Source of the DNA: Streptomyces klenkii
Lineage (GTDB): Bacteria > Actinomycetota > Actinomycetes > Streptomycetales > Streptomycetaceae
Length of the DNA stretch: 64,000 nt
Reading direction: 5' to 3'
Assembly (NCBI RefSeq): GCF_003626645.1
Contig: NZ_RBAM01000004.1
Location: 1-64,000, forward strand
Part shown: positions 8,607 to 17,310 of the stretch, piece by piece
Layout: every line of letters begins with the position of its first letter
How positions within the stretch are numbered: position 1 is the stretch's first letter
Program-made: the position numbers and the translations under genes
Notes under the pieces: generated by a model
The model's input: the letters and a program-made list of their open reading frames with translations, nothing else
What the model was told of the DNA's origin: nothing
Databases searched by the model: none

Positions 8607-8693
8607 GTTTCCCGGACGAGGGAACTTACCCCTGGCCTACAACGGGTCAATTTAATATGTGCAATTGCACTCCACCCGAAAGGGTGGGCCAGG
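8607..8693. other. Structured AT-rich noncoding segment with nested palindromes
   Basis: Between the DUF6274 gene and bldC. It contains TTCCC/GGGAA (8609-8613 with 8620-8624), the perfect 12-bp palindrome GTGCAATTGCAC (8659-8670), the GAAA-tetraloop hairpin CCACCC/GGGTGG (8672-8687), and an outer pair CCTGGC (8631-8636) with GCCAGG (8688-8693). The stretch 8645-8670 is strikingly AT-rich for this genome. An 8-codon ORF starts with the ATG at 8563 just upstream. It may be a regulatory site or a small RNA; no family is recognised. Confidence 0.4.
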
Positions 8694-8849
8694 CGGGTCC
8701 GTACGGGTGCGCTCCGCCGGCCTGCGCCGCCCGGAGCCGGGCAGGGGCGCCGCGGGCCGCCCAGGGCGTCATAGGTGCTCAGCGGCGCTCAGTCGTGCTT
8801 GAAGGCGACGCCTGGCAGCCCTTGACCGCGCTTGACGGCGTTCGGGCAT

Positions 8850-8889
8850 AAAAAAGATCGCGCTGGACCCGGCGGAGTCCAGCGCGATC
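8850..8889 (-). terminator. Rho-independent terminator of bldC
   Basis: Thirteen-base arms GATCGCGCTGGAC (8856-8868) and GTCCAGCGCGATC (8877-8889) pair perfectly. On the minus strand the hairpin is followed by a run of six T (8850-8855 on the plus strand). Confidence 0.93.
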
Positions 8890-9042
8890 GACGACTCGCC
8901 CAAGTCGGTGGGCTGCGGCGGTCCTGTTGGGGCAGGAGCCGGTCGTATGGAGCCAGATGGTGCTTCAGGGTGCTTCAGATGGAACTGGAGCAGGGCGCGA
9001 GCCGGGTTGGGGGCCCCGGAAAACGCCCGGTCATGCGGTTGT

Positions 9043-9249
9043 TCAGGCCTCGCTGCGCTGCTGCGGAATGCCCGCCAGCAGGGCGCGGACCTCCGCTTCG
9101 CGGTAACGGCGGTGTCCTCCGAGCGTACGGATGGACGTGAGCTTGCCAGCCTTGGCCCAACGGGTGACCGTCTTCGGGTCCACGCGGAACATCGTGGCAA
9201 CCTCAGCCGGGGTCAGCAGCGGCTCGGCATCAGGGGTGCGAGCGGTCAT
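9043..9249 (-). CDS. bldC: Developmental regulator BldC (MerR-like DNA-binding protein)
   Basis: 68-residue protein consisting almost only of a MerR-like winged helix-turn-helix: LLTPAEVATMF (helix 1), DPKTVTRWAKAGKL (recognition), then wing residues RTLGGHRRYRE. Length and sequence match BldC, which in Streptomyces holds back the onset of sporulation and binds direct repeats as head-to-tail oligomers (established). It has no effector domain. It is monocistronic, with a strong terminator downstream and more than 400 noncoding bases upstream. Confidence 0.95.
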   Translation of the reverse strand: MTARTPDAEPLLTPAEVATMFRVDPKTVTRWAKAGKLTSIRTLGGHRRYREAEVRALLAGIPQQRSEA

Positions 9250-9681
9250 GAGCGGCCTCCTCGGGAGAACCTGACGTGGAGTCGGTTCTTTCCTCTAAAT
9301 TCTGCACCTTGACCCGCGTTGCCCGAAATGGCGGACGCGGGCCGAGTCGGTTATAGGACGAACGGCTTGTCCTCGGCACTACAACTACACCATCTGTCCA
9401 GCCACGTCGGCCAAACCGATGGAATTGCCCTCTCAGGTGTTCAACCTCGACGGAAGCCGATGGACCATGCCATAGCGGACAGTCACGCCACCGTGACGAT
9501 CAGTCACAGCGGGATCAGGGGTCACCAGACCCGCCAAGGAGTGCAATACCGATCAATCCGCCCTTAGTTGGACGGAAGGAGCCCTTCCCGGACTCCTTGT
9601 CCTATTTTGCCACGCGGATGGGCGATGAGCGCAAGACCTGACGAAAGTGCGTTAGGTCACGGTTGCCGCAATGGCCCGGAT
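9250..9681. promoter_or_regulatory. Long noncoding leader region upstream of bldC
   Basis: No gene is seen here. The region holds repeated GTCAC-type sequences near 9480-9530 and an inverted repeat AAGGAG (9576-9581) with CTCCTT (9593-9598). It must contain the bldC promoter; I cannot place the -10 and -35 boxes with confidence. Confidence 0.4.
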
Positions 9682-9697
9682 CGGGACCTAGGTCCCG
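9682..9697 (-). terminator. Palindrome after the 9718 gene
   Basis: CGGGACCTAGGTCCCG is a perfect 16-bp palindrome 20 bp downstream of the stop of the gene at 9718-10584. With no loop or T-run it is a weak terminator and could instead be a protein-binding site. Confidence 0.4.
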
Positions 9698-9717
9698 GCG
9701 CTCCTCGGATCAGGACA

Positions 9718-10584
9718 TCAATTGGCGTACTGACGGTTGCGTACGGCACTCCAGCGCTCCGTCAACCGCTCGTACGCCCGCCCCGCGCGCACCCCGTCCC
9801 CCGCACGCAACGCCGCGAGCCCCTCCGCCGTGTCCCCGGCGGAATGGTCCTCGGCGAGCTGCGCCTCGGGCACCATATGCACCAGACCGCCGTAATCCAG
9901 CTCCACCAGGGAGCGCGGGTGGAATTCCTCCAGCCATCGCCCCACGTCCACCAGCCCGTCGATCAGCGGACCCTCGTCGATCGCATCCTTGAGCGTGCGC
10001 AGCCCCCGGGCCACCCGCCGCCTCGCCTGCACCATCTGCGTGCGGTAGCGGAGCACGAGCCCGTCCCGGCCCGGCTCCCCCTCGCCCGCACACTCCCCCG
10101 GCTTGCCGTACTCGCGCTCCTCGTCGGAGAAGAGGACGAACCAGCGCAGGGGCACCTGCCAGGTCGCGGTGCGGATCCACGGCCGGGCGTCGGGGTTGCG
10201 CTCCTGCCAGCGCTCGTAGTCGGCCTCCGCCTGCCGGCGCACGACCGGCGGCAGCGCCGCGTCCAGCACCGGCGCGGGCAGGCTCTCGGACAGCTCCTCC
10301 AGCGCCAGCCAGCCGCGCAGCCGCGTCCGCCACGGGCAGACGCACAGGACGCCGTCCTGGAAGGTCACGAAGGCGTCGCCGCTCTCGTGCACCGGGACCG
10401 GCACCGGCGGGGTGGGCAGCAGGTCGGCGAGCGAGCGCCGGAGCTCGTCCTGGGCGCAGGGCAGGGCGGCGCGCCGGGCGTAGCGCTCCCAGTGCGTGCG
10501 CTCCGGCTCCGGGAATGCGCCGAGCGGCTCGTAGACCCGCAGGTACGCCGCGTACGGGACGGTCACCGATGACGCCGAGCCCAC
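9718..10584 (-). CDS. Conserved protein of unknown function
   Basis: 288 residues from the GTG at 10584, which has GAGGGGAG just upstream; a GTG at 10566 is also possible. The protein is soluble, rich in Arg, Glu and Trp, with no signal peptide or membrane segment. The sequence contains charged helical stretches ([17 protein letters not shown]) and aromatic strands ([11 protein letters not shown]). I recognise no domain. It is divergent from valine dehydrogenase, and a homologue occupies the same place in other streptomycetes as far as I recall. Confidence 0.75.
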   Translation of the reverse strand: MGSASSVTVPYAAYLRVYEPLGAFPEPERTHWERYARRAALPCAQDELRRSLADLLPTPPVPVPVHESGDAFVTFQDGVLCVCPWRTRLRGWLALEELSESLPAPVLDAALPPVVRRQAEADYERWQERNPDARPWIRTATWQVPLRWFVLFSDEEREYGKPGECAGEGEPGRDGLVLRYRTQMVQARRRVARGLRTLKDAIDEGPLIDGLVDVGRWLEEFHPRSLVELDYGGLVHMVPEAQLAEDHSAGDTAEGLAALRAGDGVRAGRAYERLTERWSAVRNRQYAN

Positions 10585-10786
10585 ACGTGCTCCCCTCAAG
10601 ACGCCGGACACCCCGGGGAGTTGCCGAACCCTCCCCGTACCGCGCAAATCGTCCCATGGCGCCGCTCCCCGGAGGAGTGATCCTCCGCACGGGACCGGCC
10701 CGCCGGGCCGACAGGTCTTACCCTCTTGCCAACCGGCCCTCCACCACCCCCGGAGGGCAACCTCCGCGACATATGGAGTCACCACA

Positions 10787-11944
10787 GTGACTGACGTACG
10801 TCCCACCAATGACGCTGACGGCGTGCTGCACACATTGTTCCGGTCGGACCAGGGCGGCCACGAGCAGGTCGTCCTGTGCCAGGACCGCGAGAGCGGCCTC
10901 AAGGCCGTGATCGCCATCCACTCCACCGCCCTGGGCGACGCCCTCGGCGGCACGCGCTTCTACCCGTACGCCTCGGAGGAGGCGGCGGTGCAGGACGCCC
11001 TCAACCTCTCCCGCGGCATGTCCTACAAGAACGCGCTGGCGGGTCTGGATCACGGCGGCGGAAAGGCCGTGATCATCGGCGATCCCTCCCTGATCAAGAC
11101 CGAGCAACTCTTGCTGGCATACGGTCGCTTTGTGGCCTCCCTCGGCGGGCGCTACGTCACCGCCTGCGACGTCGGCACCTACGTCCAGGACATGGACGTC
11201 GTCGCCCGCGAGTGCCGCTGGACCACCGGCCGCTCCCCCGAGAACGGCGGCGCCGGCGACTCCTCCGTCCTCACCGCCTTCGGCGTCTTCCAGGGCATGC
11301 GCGCCGCCGCGCAGACCCGCTGGGGCGAGCCCACCCTGCGCGGCCGCCGGGTCGGCATCGCCGGTGTCGGCAAGGTCGGCCACCACCTCGTCGAGCACCT
11401 GGTCGAGGACGGCGCGGAAGTCGTGATCACCGACGTCCGGACGGAGGCCGTGGAGCGGATCCTGGCCCGCCACCCGCAGGTCACCGCCGTGACGGACGCC
11501 GAGGTGCTGGTGCGTACGCCGCTCGACGTCTACGCCCCCTGCGCGCTCGGCGGCGCGCTGGACGACGCGACCGTGGCCGCCCTGACCGCGAGCGTGGTCT
11601 GCGGCGCGGCCAACAACCAGCTCGCCCACCCGGGCGTCGAGAAGGACCTCGCGGACCGCGACATCCTCTACGCCCCGGACTACGTGGTGAACGCCGGCGG
11701 AGTGATTCAGGTCGCCGACGAACTGCACGGTTTTGATTTCGACCGCGCGAAGGCCAAGGCGAACCAGATTTTCGACACGACGTTGGCCATATTTGATCGG
11801 GCCAAGGCCGACGGCATCCCGCCCGCCGCTGCCGCCGACCGGCTGGCCGAGCAGCGCATGGCCGAGGCGCGGGCGCGCGCGACGGGTGCGGTCGGCACGC
11901 CCGCGGCCGCGGCGAGTGCGACCGCGGTGGCTACCGCGCGGTAG
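10787..11944 (+). CDS. vdh: Valine dehydrogenase (branched-chain amino acid dehydrogenase)
   Basis: NAD-dependent oxidative deamination of L-valine (also Leu/Ile) to the 2-oxo acid, the first step of branched-chain amino acid catabolism and a source of acyl-CoA precursors in Streptomyces. 385 residues from the GTG at 10787, with GGAG 8 bp upstream. The Glu/Leu/Phe/Val dehydrogenase dimerisation domain has the catalytic Lys in GGGKAVI (about 88-94); the Rossmann domain carries GVGKVGHHL (about 196-204). An Ala/Thr-rich tail ends the protein. Cytoplasmic and apparently monocistronic. Confidence 0.94.
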   Translation: MTDVRPTNDADGVLHTLFRSDQGGHEQVVLCQDRESGLKAVIAIHSTALGDALGGTRFYPYASEEAAVQDALNLSRGMSYKNALAGLDHGGGKAVIIGDPSLIKTEQLLLAYGRFVASLGGRYVTACDVGTYVQDMDVVARECRWTTGRSPENGGAGDSSVLTAFGVFQGMRAAAQTRWGEPTLRGRRVGIAGVGKVGHHLVEHLVEDGAEVVITDVRTEAVERILARHPQVTAVTDAEVLVRTPLDVYAPCALGGALDDATVAALTASVVCGAANNQLAHPGVEKDLADRDILYAPDYVVNAGGVIQVADELHGFDFDRAKAKANQIFDTTLAIFDRAKADGIPPAAAADRLAEQRMAEARARATGAVGTPAAAASATAVATAR

Positions 11945-12071
11945 AACCGTCCGGTAAGCCTGATAAGGGCGCCTTGCGCACCGTCCATGTCCCGGTGGCG
12001 GGCGCAGCGCGCCCGGGCCGGCGGTCCCGGGCCCGCCCGGAGCCGCCCCCTAGCGGTCCCTACAGGCCCGT

Positions 12072-12112
12072 CCGATGAGGTGGTGAGCGAGACATCTCTC
12101 ACCACCCATCGG
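12072..12112. promoter_or_regulatory. Long inverted repeat between vdh and the DUF3073 gene
   Basis: CCGATG-A-GGTGGTGAG (12072-12087) faces CTCACCACC-CATCGG (12098-12112): 15 paired bases with a single bulged A and a 10-base loop. There is no T-run. It may terminate vdh transcription, act as an operator, or protect an mRNA end. Confidence 0.6.
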
Positions 12113-12145
12113 CGGGTCGGGGCACAAGACACGTTAAAATCGCAG

Positions 12146-12176
12146 CTGACCAGCGGGGACGGGGCTCCCCTAGGGT
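12146..12176 (+). promoter_or_regulatory. Candidate promoter of the DUF3073 gene
   Basis: CTGACC at 12146-12151 and TAGGGT at 12171-12176 with a 19-bp spacer, about 170 bp before the start codon. Proposed by eye. Confidence 0.35.
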
Positions 12177-12344
12177 TGTGCTGCGTGGCACGTCATGCGG
12201 GCGACGTACCGTATGGCCGCGGAAGCAGGTACCGTTGAAGCCCTACAGGCCGGATCCCTCCACGGGGGTCCGCTCTGACTCATGAACGTGAACGCGTGTC
12301 AAGACTCTGGGGCCGTCGAGCCCCGTCATTGAGGGGGTCGAGCC

Positions 12345-12602
12345 ATGGGGCGCGGCCGGGCCAAGGCCAAGCAGACAAAGGTCGCCCGCCAGCTGAAGTA
12401 CAACAGCGGCGGGACCGACCTCTCACGTCTGGCCAATGAGCTGGGCGCATCGCCGACGAAGCAGCCGCCGAACAGCGAGCCGCTCGAAAAGGACGATGAG
12501 CTGGATGACGACCCGTACGCTCAGTACGCGAGTCGTTACAACGACGATGAGGACGAGGACGAGCAGGCCCCGTCCGACTCTCCTTACCGTCGCCGCGCTT
12601 GA
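12345..12602 (+). CDS. DUF3073 family small acidic protein
   Basis: 85 residues from the ATG at 12345 with GAGGGGG upstream. The N-terminus is basic (MGRGRAKAKQTKVARQLKY), then comes a Ser/Pro-rich middle and a very acidic C-terminus (DDEDEDEQ) closing with YRRR. This bipolar layout and length match the actinobacterial DUF3073 family, always found close to purM. A basic head with an acidic tail suggests binding to RNA or ribosomes, but that is inference. Monocistronic with its own terminator. Confidence 0.88.
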   Translation: MGRGRAKAKQTKVARQLKYNSGGTDLSRLANELGASPTKQPPNSEPLEKDDELDDDPYAQYASRYNDDEDEDEQAPSDSPYRRRA

Positions 12603-12619
12603 CGCTGTAACTCCCACTG

Positions 12620-12651
12620 ACCCGGTTCGAGGCACGACCTCGGACCGGGTT
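12620..12651 (+). terminator. Terminator of the DUF3073 gene
   Basis: ACCCGGTTCGAGG pairs with CCTCGGACCGGGT around a CACGA loop, followed by TTCTG. It lies 17 bp after the stop codon. Confidence 0.85.
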
Positions 12652-12787
12652 CTGTGCTGCCCGGACGCCGTTCTTCTGTGCTGTCCGGACGCCGTGCCGG
12701 CACATCACTGAGGCCGCCGCCCCACGGGCCGCTTGCGGGCACCCGGGCCGCCGCAGCGGCACGGGTGGGCACAAGCGGCCGTTCACG

Positions 12788-13855
12788 TCAGCTCGCGTAG
12801 TCACCGGTCAGGGCCACGGCCTCGGCGTGATCACCGCGGTCGGTGACGCCGCCGGCGACCCACGCGTCCACTCCGCGGTCGGCGAGGGCCGTGAGGGCCA
12901 CGTCCACGGACTCCTGCGGTACGACTGCGACCATGCCGACGCCCATGTTCAGCGTCTTCTCCAGCTCCAGCCGCTCGACGCCGCCGAGCCGGCCCACGGT
13001 GTCGAAGACCGCTCCCGGCGTCCACGTGGACCTGTCGACCGTCGCGTGGAGGTGGTCCGGGATCACCCGGGCCAGGTTGTTCGCCAGGCCGCCGCCCGTG
13101 ACGTGCGAGAAGGCGTGCACCTCGGCCGTACGGGTGAGGGCCAGGCAGTCCAGCGAGTAGATGCGGGTGGGCTCCAGCAGCTCCTCGCCGAGGGTGCGGC
13201 CGAACTCCGGCACCTCCCGGTCCAGCTCCCAGCCGGCCCGGTCGAAGAGCACATGGCGGACCAGCGAGTACCCGTTCGAGTGAAGTCCGGACGAGGCCAT
13301 CGCGATGACGACGTCACCCGTACGGATGCGATCGGCTCCCAGCACGCGGTCGGCCTCGACCACGCCGGTGCCCGCGCCGGCCACGTCGAACTCGTCCGCG
13401 CCGAGCAGGCCCGGGTGCTCGGCGGTCTCGCCGCCGACCAGCGCGCAGCCCGCGAGGACACAGCCCTCGGCGATGCCCTTCACGATCGCGGCGACCCGCT
13501 CGGGGTGGACCTTGCCGACGCAGATGTAGTCGGTCATGAACAGCGGCTCGGCGCCGCAGACGACCAGGTCGTCCACGACCATGCCGACGAGGTCGTGGCC
13601 GATGGTGTCGTAGACGCCCATGCGGCGGGCGATGTCGACCTTCGTGCCGACGCCGTCCGTGGCGGAGGCGAGGAGGGGCCGCTCGTACCGCTTGAGCGCG
13701 CTCGCGTCGAAGAGCCCGGCGAAGCCGCCGAGGCCGCCGACGACCTCGGGGCGGGTGGCCTTCTTCACCCACTTCTTCATCAGCTCGACGGCGTGATCGC
13801 CCGCCTCGATGTCGACGCCCGCGCTTGCGTAGCTGGCACCAGTGGTCTCAGACAT
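12788..13855 (-). CDS. purM: Phosphoribosylformylglycinamidine cyclo-ligase (AIR synthetase)
   Basis: Fifth step of purine synthesis: ATP-dependent ring closure of FGAM to AIR. 355 residues, normal length. The N-terminal AIR-synthase domain contains SATDGVGTK (about residues 66-74) and DDLVVCGAEPLF (about 100-111); the C-terminal domain has HVTGGGLANNL. It lies 40 bp downstream of purF on the same strand, so the two are almost certainly co-transcribed. It ends convergently to the DUF3073 gene. Confidence 0.97.
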   Translation of the reverse strand: MSETTGASYASAGVDIEAGDHAVELMKKWVKKATRPEVVGGLGGFAGLFDASALKRYERPLLASATDGVGTKVDIARRMGVYDTIGHDLVGMVVDDLVVCGAEPLFMTDYICVGKVHPERVAAIVKGIAEGCVLAGCALVGGETAEHPGLLGADEFDVAGAGTGVVEADRVLGADRIRTGDVVIAMASSGLHSNGYSLVRHVLFDRAGWELDREVPEFGRTLGEELLEPTRIYSLDCLALTRTAEVHAFSHVTGGGLANNLARVIPDHLHATVDRSTWTPGAVFDTVGRLGGVERLELEKTLNMGVGMVAVVPQESVDVALTALADRGVDAWVAGGVTDRGDHAEAVALTGDYAS

Positions 13856-13895
13856 TGCTGGGAACTTTCGTGTCGTTCGGTACTACGAGGGCGTT

Positions 13896-15413
13896 TTACG
13901 GACGACGGAGCGCGTCGGCGGCGTCCGCGCCACCGGCCAGCTCGGTCTCCAGGAGCTGCTTGCCGAGCAGCTCGGGGTCGGGGAGCGCCATGGGGTACTC
14001 ACCGTCGAAGCAGGCGCGGCACAGGTTCGGCTTGGCGATGGTGGTCGCCTCGATCATGGCGTCGAGGGAGATGTACGCGAGCGAGTCCGCGCCCAGCGAC
14101 CGGCCGATCTCCTCGACGCTCATGCCATTGGCGATGAGCTCGGCCCGGGTGGCGAAATCGATGCCGAAGAAGCACGGCCATTTCACCGGCGGGGAGGAAA
14201 TCCGCACGTGCACCTCGGCGGCGCCGGCCTCGCGGAGCATCCGCACGAGCGCGCGCTGGGTGTTGCCGCGGACGATGGAATCGTCGACGACGACCAGGCG
14301 CTTGCCCTTGATGACTTCCTTGAGCGGATTCAGCTTGAGCCGGATGCCGAGCTGGCGGATGGTCTGGCTCGGCTGGATGAACGTCCGGCCGACATAGGAA
14401 TTCTTGACCAGGCCGGTGCCGTACGGAATGCCGCTGGCCTCCGCATATCCGACGGCCGCCGGAGTGCCGGATTCCGGTGTCGGTATCACCAGATCGGCGT
14501 CGACCGGGGCCTCGGCGGCGAGCTTGCGGCCCATTTCCACCCGGGACAGGTAGACGTTCCGGCCCGCGATATCGGTGTCGGGACGGGCCAGGTACACGTA
14601 CTCGAAGACGCAGCCCTTGGGGCGGGCCTCGGCGAAGCGGCTGGTGCGCACGCCGTGCTCATCGATGGCGATGAGCTCGCCCGGCTCGATCTCGCGGACG
14701 AACGTGGCACCGCAGATGTCCAGGGCGGCGGTCTCGGAGGCCACCACCCAGCCGCGCTCCAGGCGGCCGAGGACCAGCGGGCGGATGCCCTGCGGGTCGC
14801 GGGCGGCGTAGAGCGTGTGCTCGTTCATGAAGACGAGGCAGAAGGCGCCCTTGACGTCGGGAAGGACCTTGGCGGCCGCCTCCTCGATGGTCAGCGGCTT
14901 GCCGTCGGCGTCGGTCTGGCCCGCGAGGAGGGCCGTGACCAGGTCGGTGTCGTTGGTCGCCGCGACCTGGGTGGCCCGGCCGTTCTCCTTGGGGAGAGCG
15001 GCGACCATCTCGGCCAGCTCGGCCGTATTGACCAGGTTGCCGTTGTGACCCAGCGCGATCGAGCCGTGCGCGGTCGCCCGGAAGGTCGGCTGAGCGTTCT
15101 CCCACACCGAGGCTCCGGTGGTGGAGTAGCGGGCGTGACCGACCGCGATGTGGCCCTGAAGAGAGCCGAGGGAAGTTTCGTCGAAGACCTGGGAAACCAG
15201 TCCCATGTCCTTGAAGACGAGGATCTGGGAGCCGTTGCTCACTGCGATGCCCGCGGACTCCTGTCCACGGTGCTGCAGCGCATACAGCCCGAAATAGGTG
15301 AGTTTGGCGACCTCTTCACCCGGAGCCCAGACACCGAAGACGCCACATGCGTCCTGGGGGCCCTTCTCACCGGGGAGCAGGTCGTGGCTGAGTCGTCCGT
15401 CACCACGAGGCAC
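13896..15413 (-). CDS. purF: Amidophosphoribosyltransferase
   Basis: First committed step of purine synthesis: PRPP plus glutamine to 5-phosphoribosylamine. 505 residues from the GTG at 15413. The class II glutaminase domain begins at Cys23 in DACGVFGVW, so a 22-residue propeptide must be removed to expose the catalytic cysteine, as in other PurF enzymes. The phosphoribosyltransferase PRPP loop reads VVVDDSIVRGNT (about 370-382), and FFGIDFATR and NLCRACFDG lie near the C-terminus. Promoter of the purF-purM operon; the 193 bp upstream hold no other gene. Confidence 0.97.
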   Translation of the reverse strand: MPRGDGRLSHDLLPGEKGPQDACGVFGVWAPGEEVAKLTYFGLYALQHRGQESAGIAVSNGSQILVFKDMGLVSQVFDETSLGSLQGHIAVGHARYSTTGASVWENAQPTFRATAHGSIALGHNGNLVNTAELAEMVAALPKENGRATQVAATNDTDLVTALLAGQTDADGKPLTIEEAAAKVLPDVKGAFCLVFMNEHTLYAARDPQGIRPLVLGRLERGWVVASETAALDICGATFVREIEPGELIAIDEHGVRTSRFAEARPKGCVFEYVYLARPDTDIAGRNVYLSRVEMGRKLAAEAPVDADLVIPTPESGTPAAVGYAEASGIPYGTGLVKNSYVGRTFIQPSQTIRQLGIRLKLNPLKEVIKGKRLVVVDDSIVRGNTQRALVRMLREAGAAEVHVRISSPPVKWPCFFGIDFATRAELIANGMSVEEIGRSLGADSLAYISLDAMIEATTIAKPNLCRACFDGEYPMALPDPELLGKQLLETELAGGADAADALRRP

Positions 15414-15606
15414 ACCTTGAGTCTATGGCAGGGAGGAGGTTCATCCGAACCGGGGACGACCGGTGATACCTCACACCACGCACAGCCACTCGGCGCGCAC
15501 GGCGAATCACCTTTCGGGGAAAGCGAATCGCCGCTCGACGATCTTTTGTACATTCCGCCAAAGGGAGTTCGGGCGGGGGCCGCTCCGGAGACCCGATAGC
15601 CGGAGG

Positions 15607-16407
15607 TCACATAGAGAGCGGGAGGTATGCGGAGAGGTCCGCCCGTTCGCCGCTCGCACTGATCGCGGCGGCGTCCAGGGCAGTGGCCCAGTCCGTACGG
15701 CCGGTCGCCAGGCGGAGCCAGGTGAGCGGGTCGGTCTCGACCACGTTGGGCGGGGTGCCCCGGGTGTGCCGGGGGCCGGCCACGCACTGGACGACCGCGA
15801 ACGGCGGGATGCGGACCTCCACGGAGCCGCCCGGGGCCCCGGCGGCGAGCGCGTCGGCCAGCAGACGGGTGGCATGGGCCAAGACCTGCCGGTCGTAACG
15901 GATCCCGGTGCCGAGCGCCGCCGCGAGGTCGTCGGTGCGGGCGGCCAGCTCCACGCACCGCGTGACCAGGAAGTCGTCCAGCCGCATGGCGCCCGCGGGA
16001 GTGGCGAGGAGGCGGTCCGGCGGGGTGGTGGCGGCGACGGCGGCGAAACGGTCCGCCACGGCATCCAGGAAGGCGGCGGGGGCGGTCTCCGGGGCACCGC
16101 TGCCGGCGAGCTCGGTGATCCCGGCGGTCCCCGCGGGAGCGGTCCTGGCCGGCCACTCCACGGCCGTGATCTCCCGCGCGGGCGGGGCCGGTTCCCCGAT
16201 CAGGCGGGCCACGAGGTCCACGTCCAGGGCGATGCGTACGAGCAGATCGCGGACGGTCCGCTCCCCGCCCCGGGTGGGCAGCGCGAGCTGCGCCTCGTCC
16301 AGGCCCGCGGCGGCGTCCCGTACGTGGGCGAGCTGCGCGGTGACGGCTGCGCGCAGCTTGGCGGGGTCGTAGCTGCGGGGACGGGGCTTGCGCGGGGCGG
16401 GAGGCAT
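15607..16407 (-). CDS. Mycothiol-dependent maleylpyruvate isomerase-like / sterol-carrier family protein
   Basis: 266 residues from the ATG at 16407. The N-terminal four-helix DinB/MPI-type bundle (about 15-185, with VRDLLVRIALDVDLVARLIG and MRLDDFLVTRCVELAARTDDL) is followed by a small C-terminal sterol-carrier-like domain (about 195-266, GSVEVRIPPFAVVQCV). This architecture is typical of actinobacterial proteins annotated as maleylpyruvate isomerase family mycothiol-dependent enzymes; the substrate here is unknown. It starts 10 bp after the TetR gene on the same strand, so they may be co-transcribed, and lies 193 bp upstream of purF. Confidence 0.8.
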   Translation of the reverse strand: MPPAPRKPRPRSYDPAKLRAAVTAQLAHVRDAAAGLDEAQLALPTRGGERTVRDLLVRIALDVDLVARLIGEPAPPAREITAVEWPARTAPAGTAGITELAGSGAPETAPAAFLDAVADRFAAVAATTPPDRLLATPAGAMRLDDFLVTRCVELAARTDDLAAALGTGIRYDRQVLAHATRLLADALAAGAPGGSVEVRIPPFAVVQCVAGPRHTRGTPPNVVETDPLTWLRLATGRTDWATALDAAAISASGERADLSAYLPLSM

Positions 16408-16417
16408 GGCTCCGACC

Positions 16418-17167
16418 CTATTCGGCACCGGTCCCGGTGGCGGGTGCCGATCCGGTGGCGGCGGGTGCCCTTCCCGTGCCGGCGGGTTCCGATCCCGTGC
16501 CGGCGGATGCCGCTCCCGTGCCGGCCGGGAGCGTGGCGAAGTCCCCGAGACCGTGCTCGACCAGGTCGAAGGCGCGCTCGGCGAGGGCGACGGCGCCTGG
16601 AAGGACGGCTTCCGCCGACTCCCCCGCGACCAGACGCCGGTGGTTGTACTCGTGCACGGCGTAGCGGACGCTCATCAGCTGCGCGGCGACCACGGGGGCG
16701 AGGTCGGCGTCGGGCCCCTCCGCGGCCGCGGCCAGCTCCTCGGCCAGGAGCATCTGGGCGCGGCGGACGTATTCGTGGGCGCGGACGAGGAGGGCCGGGG
16801 TCTCCTGGATCAGCCGGCGCATCCGCAGCACGTGCGGGTCGTCGCTCATGCCGACGGACGGGTCGTACGCGTGGAGCGCGGCCAGGAACTCCCTGCGGAA
16901 GGCGGCGACGGCGGACTCGCCGGGATGCCGGTCACGCACGGAGCGGGCGGCGTCGCCGATGTGCTCGTGCATGGGGCCGAGGACCAGATCCTCCTTGGAG
17001 GACATGTAGTTGAAGACCGTCATCTTCGAGACCTCGGCGGCCAGGGCGACCTCGGCGACCGACACCTGGTCGTAGCCGCGCTCCAGGAACAGCTTCGCGG
17101 CGGTCTTCCACAGGGTGCGCCGGGTCTGGATCTTCTTGCGCTCGCGCAGGCTCAGGCCTTCGGTCAT
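16418..17167 (-). CDS. TetR-family transcriptional regulator
   Basis: 249 residues from the ATG at 17167. The N-terminal TetR helix-turn-helix runs over residues 8-55 (RRTLWKTAAKLFLERGYDQVSVAEVALAAEVSKMTVFNYMSSKEDLV in outline), followed by an all-helical ligand-binding domain. The last 40 residues are a low-complexity tail of five imperfect PAGTGxAxAG-like units, unusual for the family and probably disordered. It is divergent from an MFS exporter with a shared 143-bp intergenic region, the classic layout of a drug-sensing repressor and its pump. Confidence 0.9.
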   Translation of the reverse strand: MTEGLSLRERKKIQTRRTLWKTAAKLFLERGYDQVSVAEVALAAEVSKMTVFNYMSSKEDLVLGPMHEHIGDAARSVRDRHPGESAVAAFRREFLAALHAYDPSVGMSDDPHVLRMRRLIQETPALLVRAHEYVRRAQMLLAEELAAAAEGPDADLAPVVAAQLMSVRYAVHEYNHRRLVAGESAEAVLPGAVALAERAFDLVEHGLGDFATLPAGTGAASAGTGSEPAGTGRAPAATGSAPATGTGAE

Positions 17168-17187
17168 GGTCCGACTGTACCAGGATG

Positions 17188-17212
17188 AAGTTTTGACCGG
17201 GGCGACAAACTT
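17188..17212. promoter_or_regulatory. Candidate TetR operator between regulator and MFS gene
   Basis: AAGTTT (17188-17193) and AAACTT (17207-17212) form an inverted repeat with a 13-bp spacer, 21 bp from the TetR start and about 100 bp from the MFS start. The position fits an autoregulatory operator. Inferred. Confidence 0.45.
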
Positions 17213-17310
17213 ACCCGATAGAAGAATTGACTCGGTACACGTTCGCGGGGCATGGTGAGGGCGCGCCGCTTCCACCGGCGTTCCACAGCCGACCCGGAGG
17301 GGGAAGAAGG

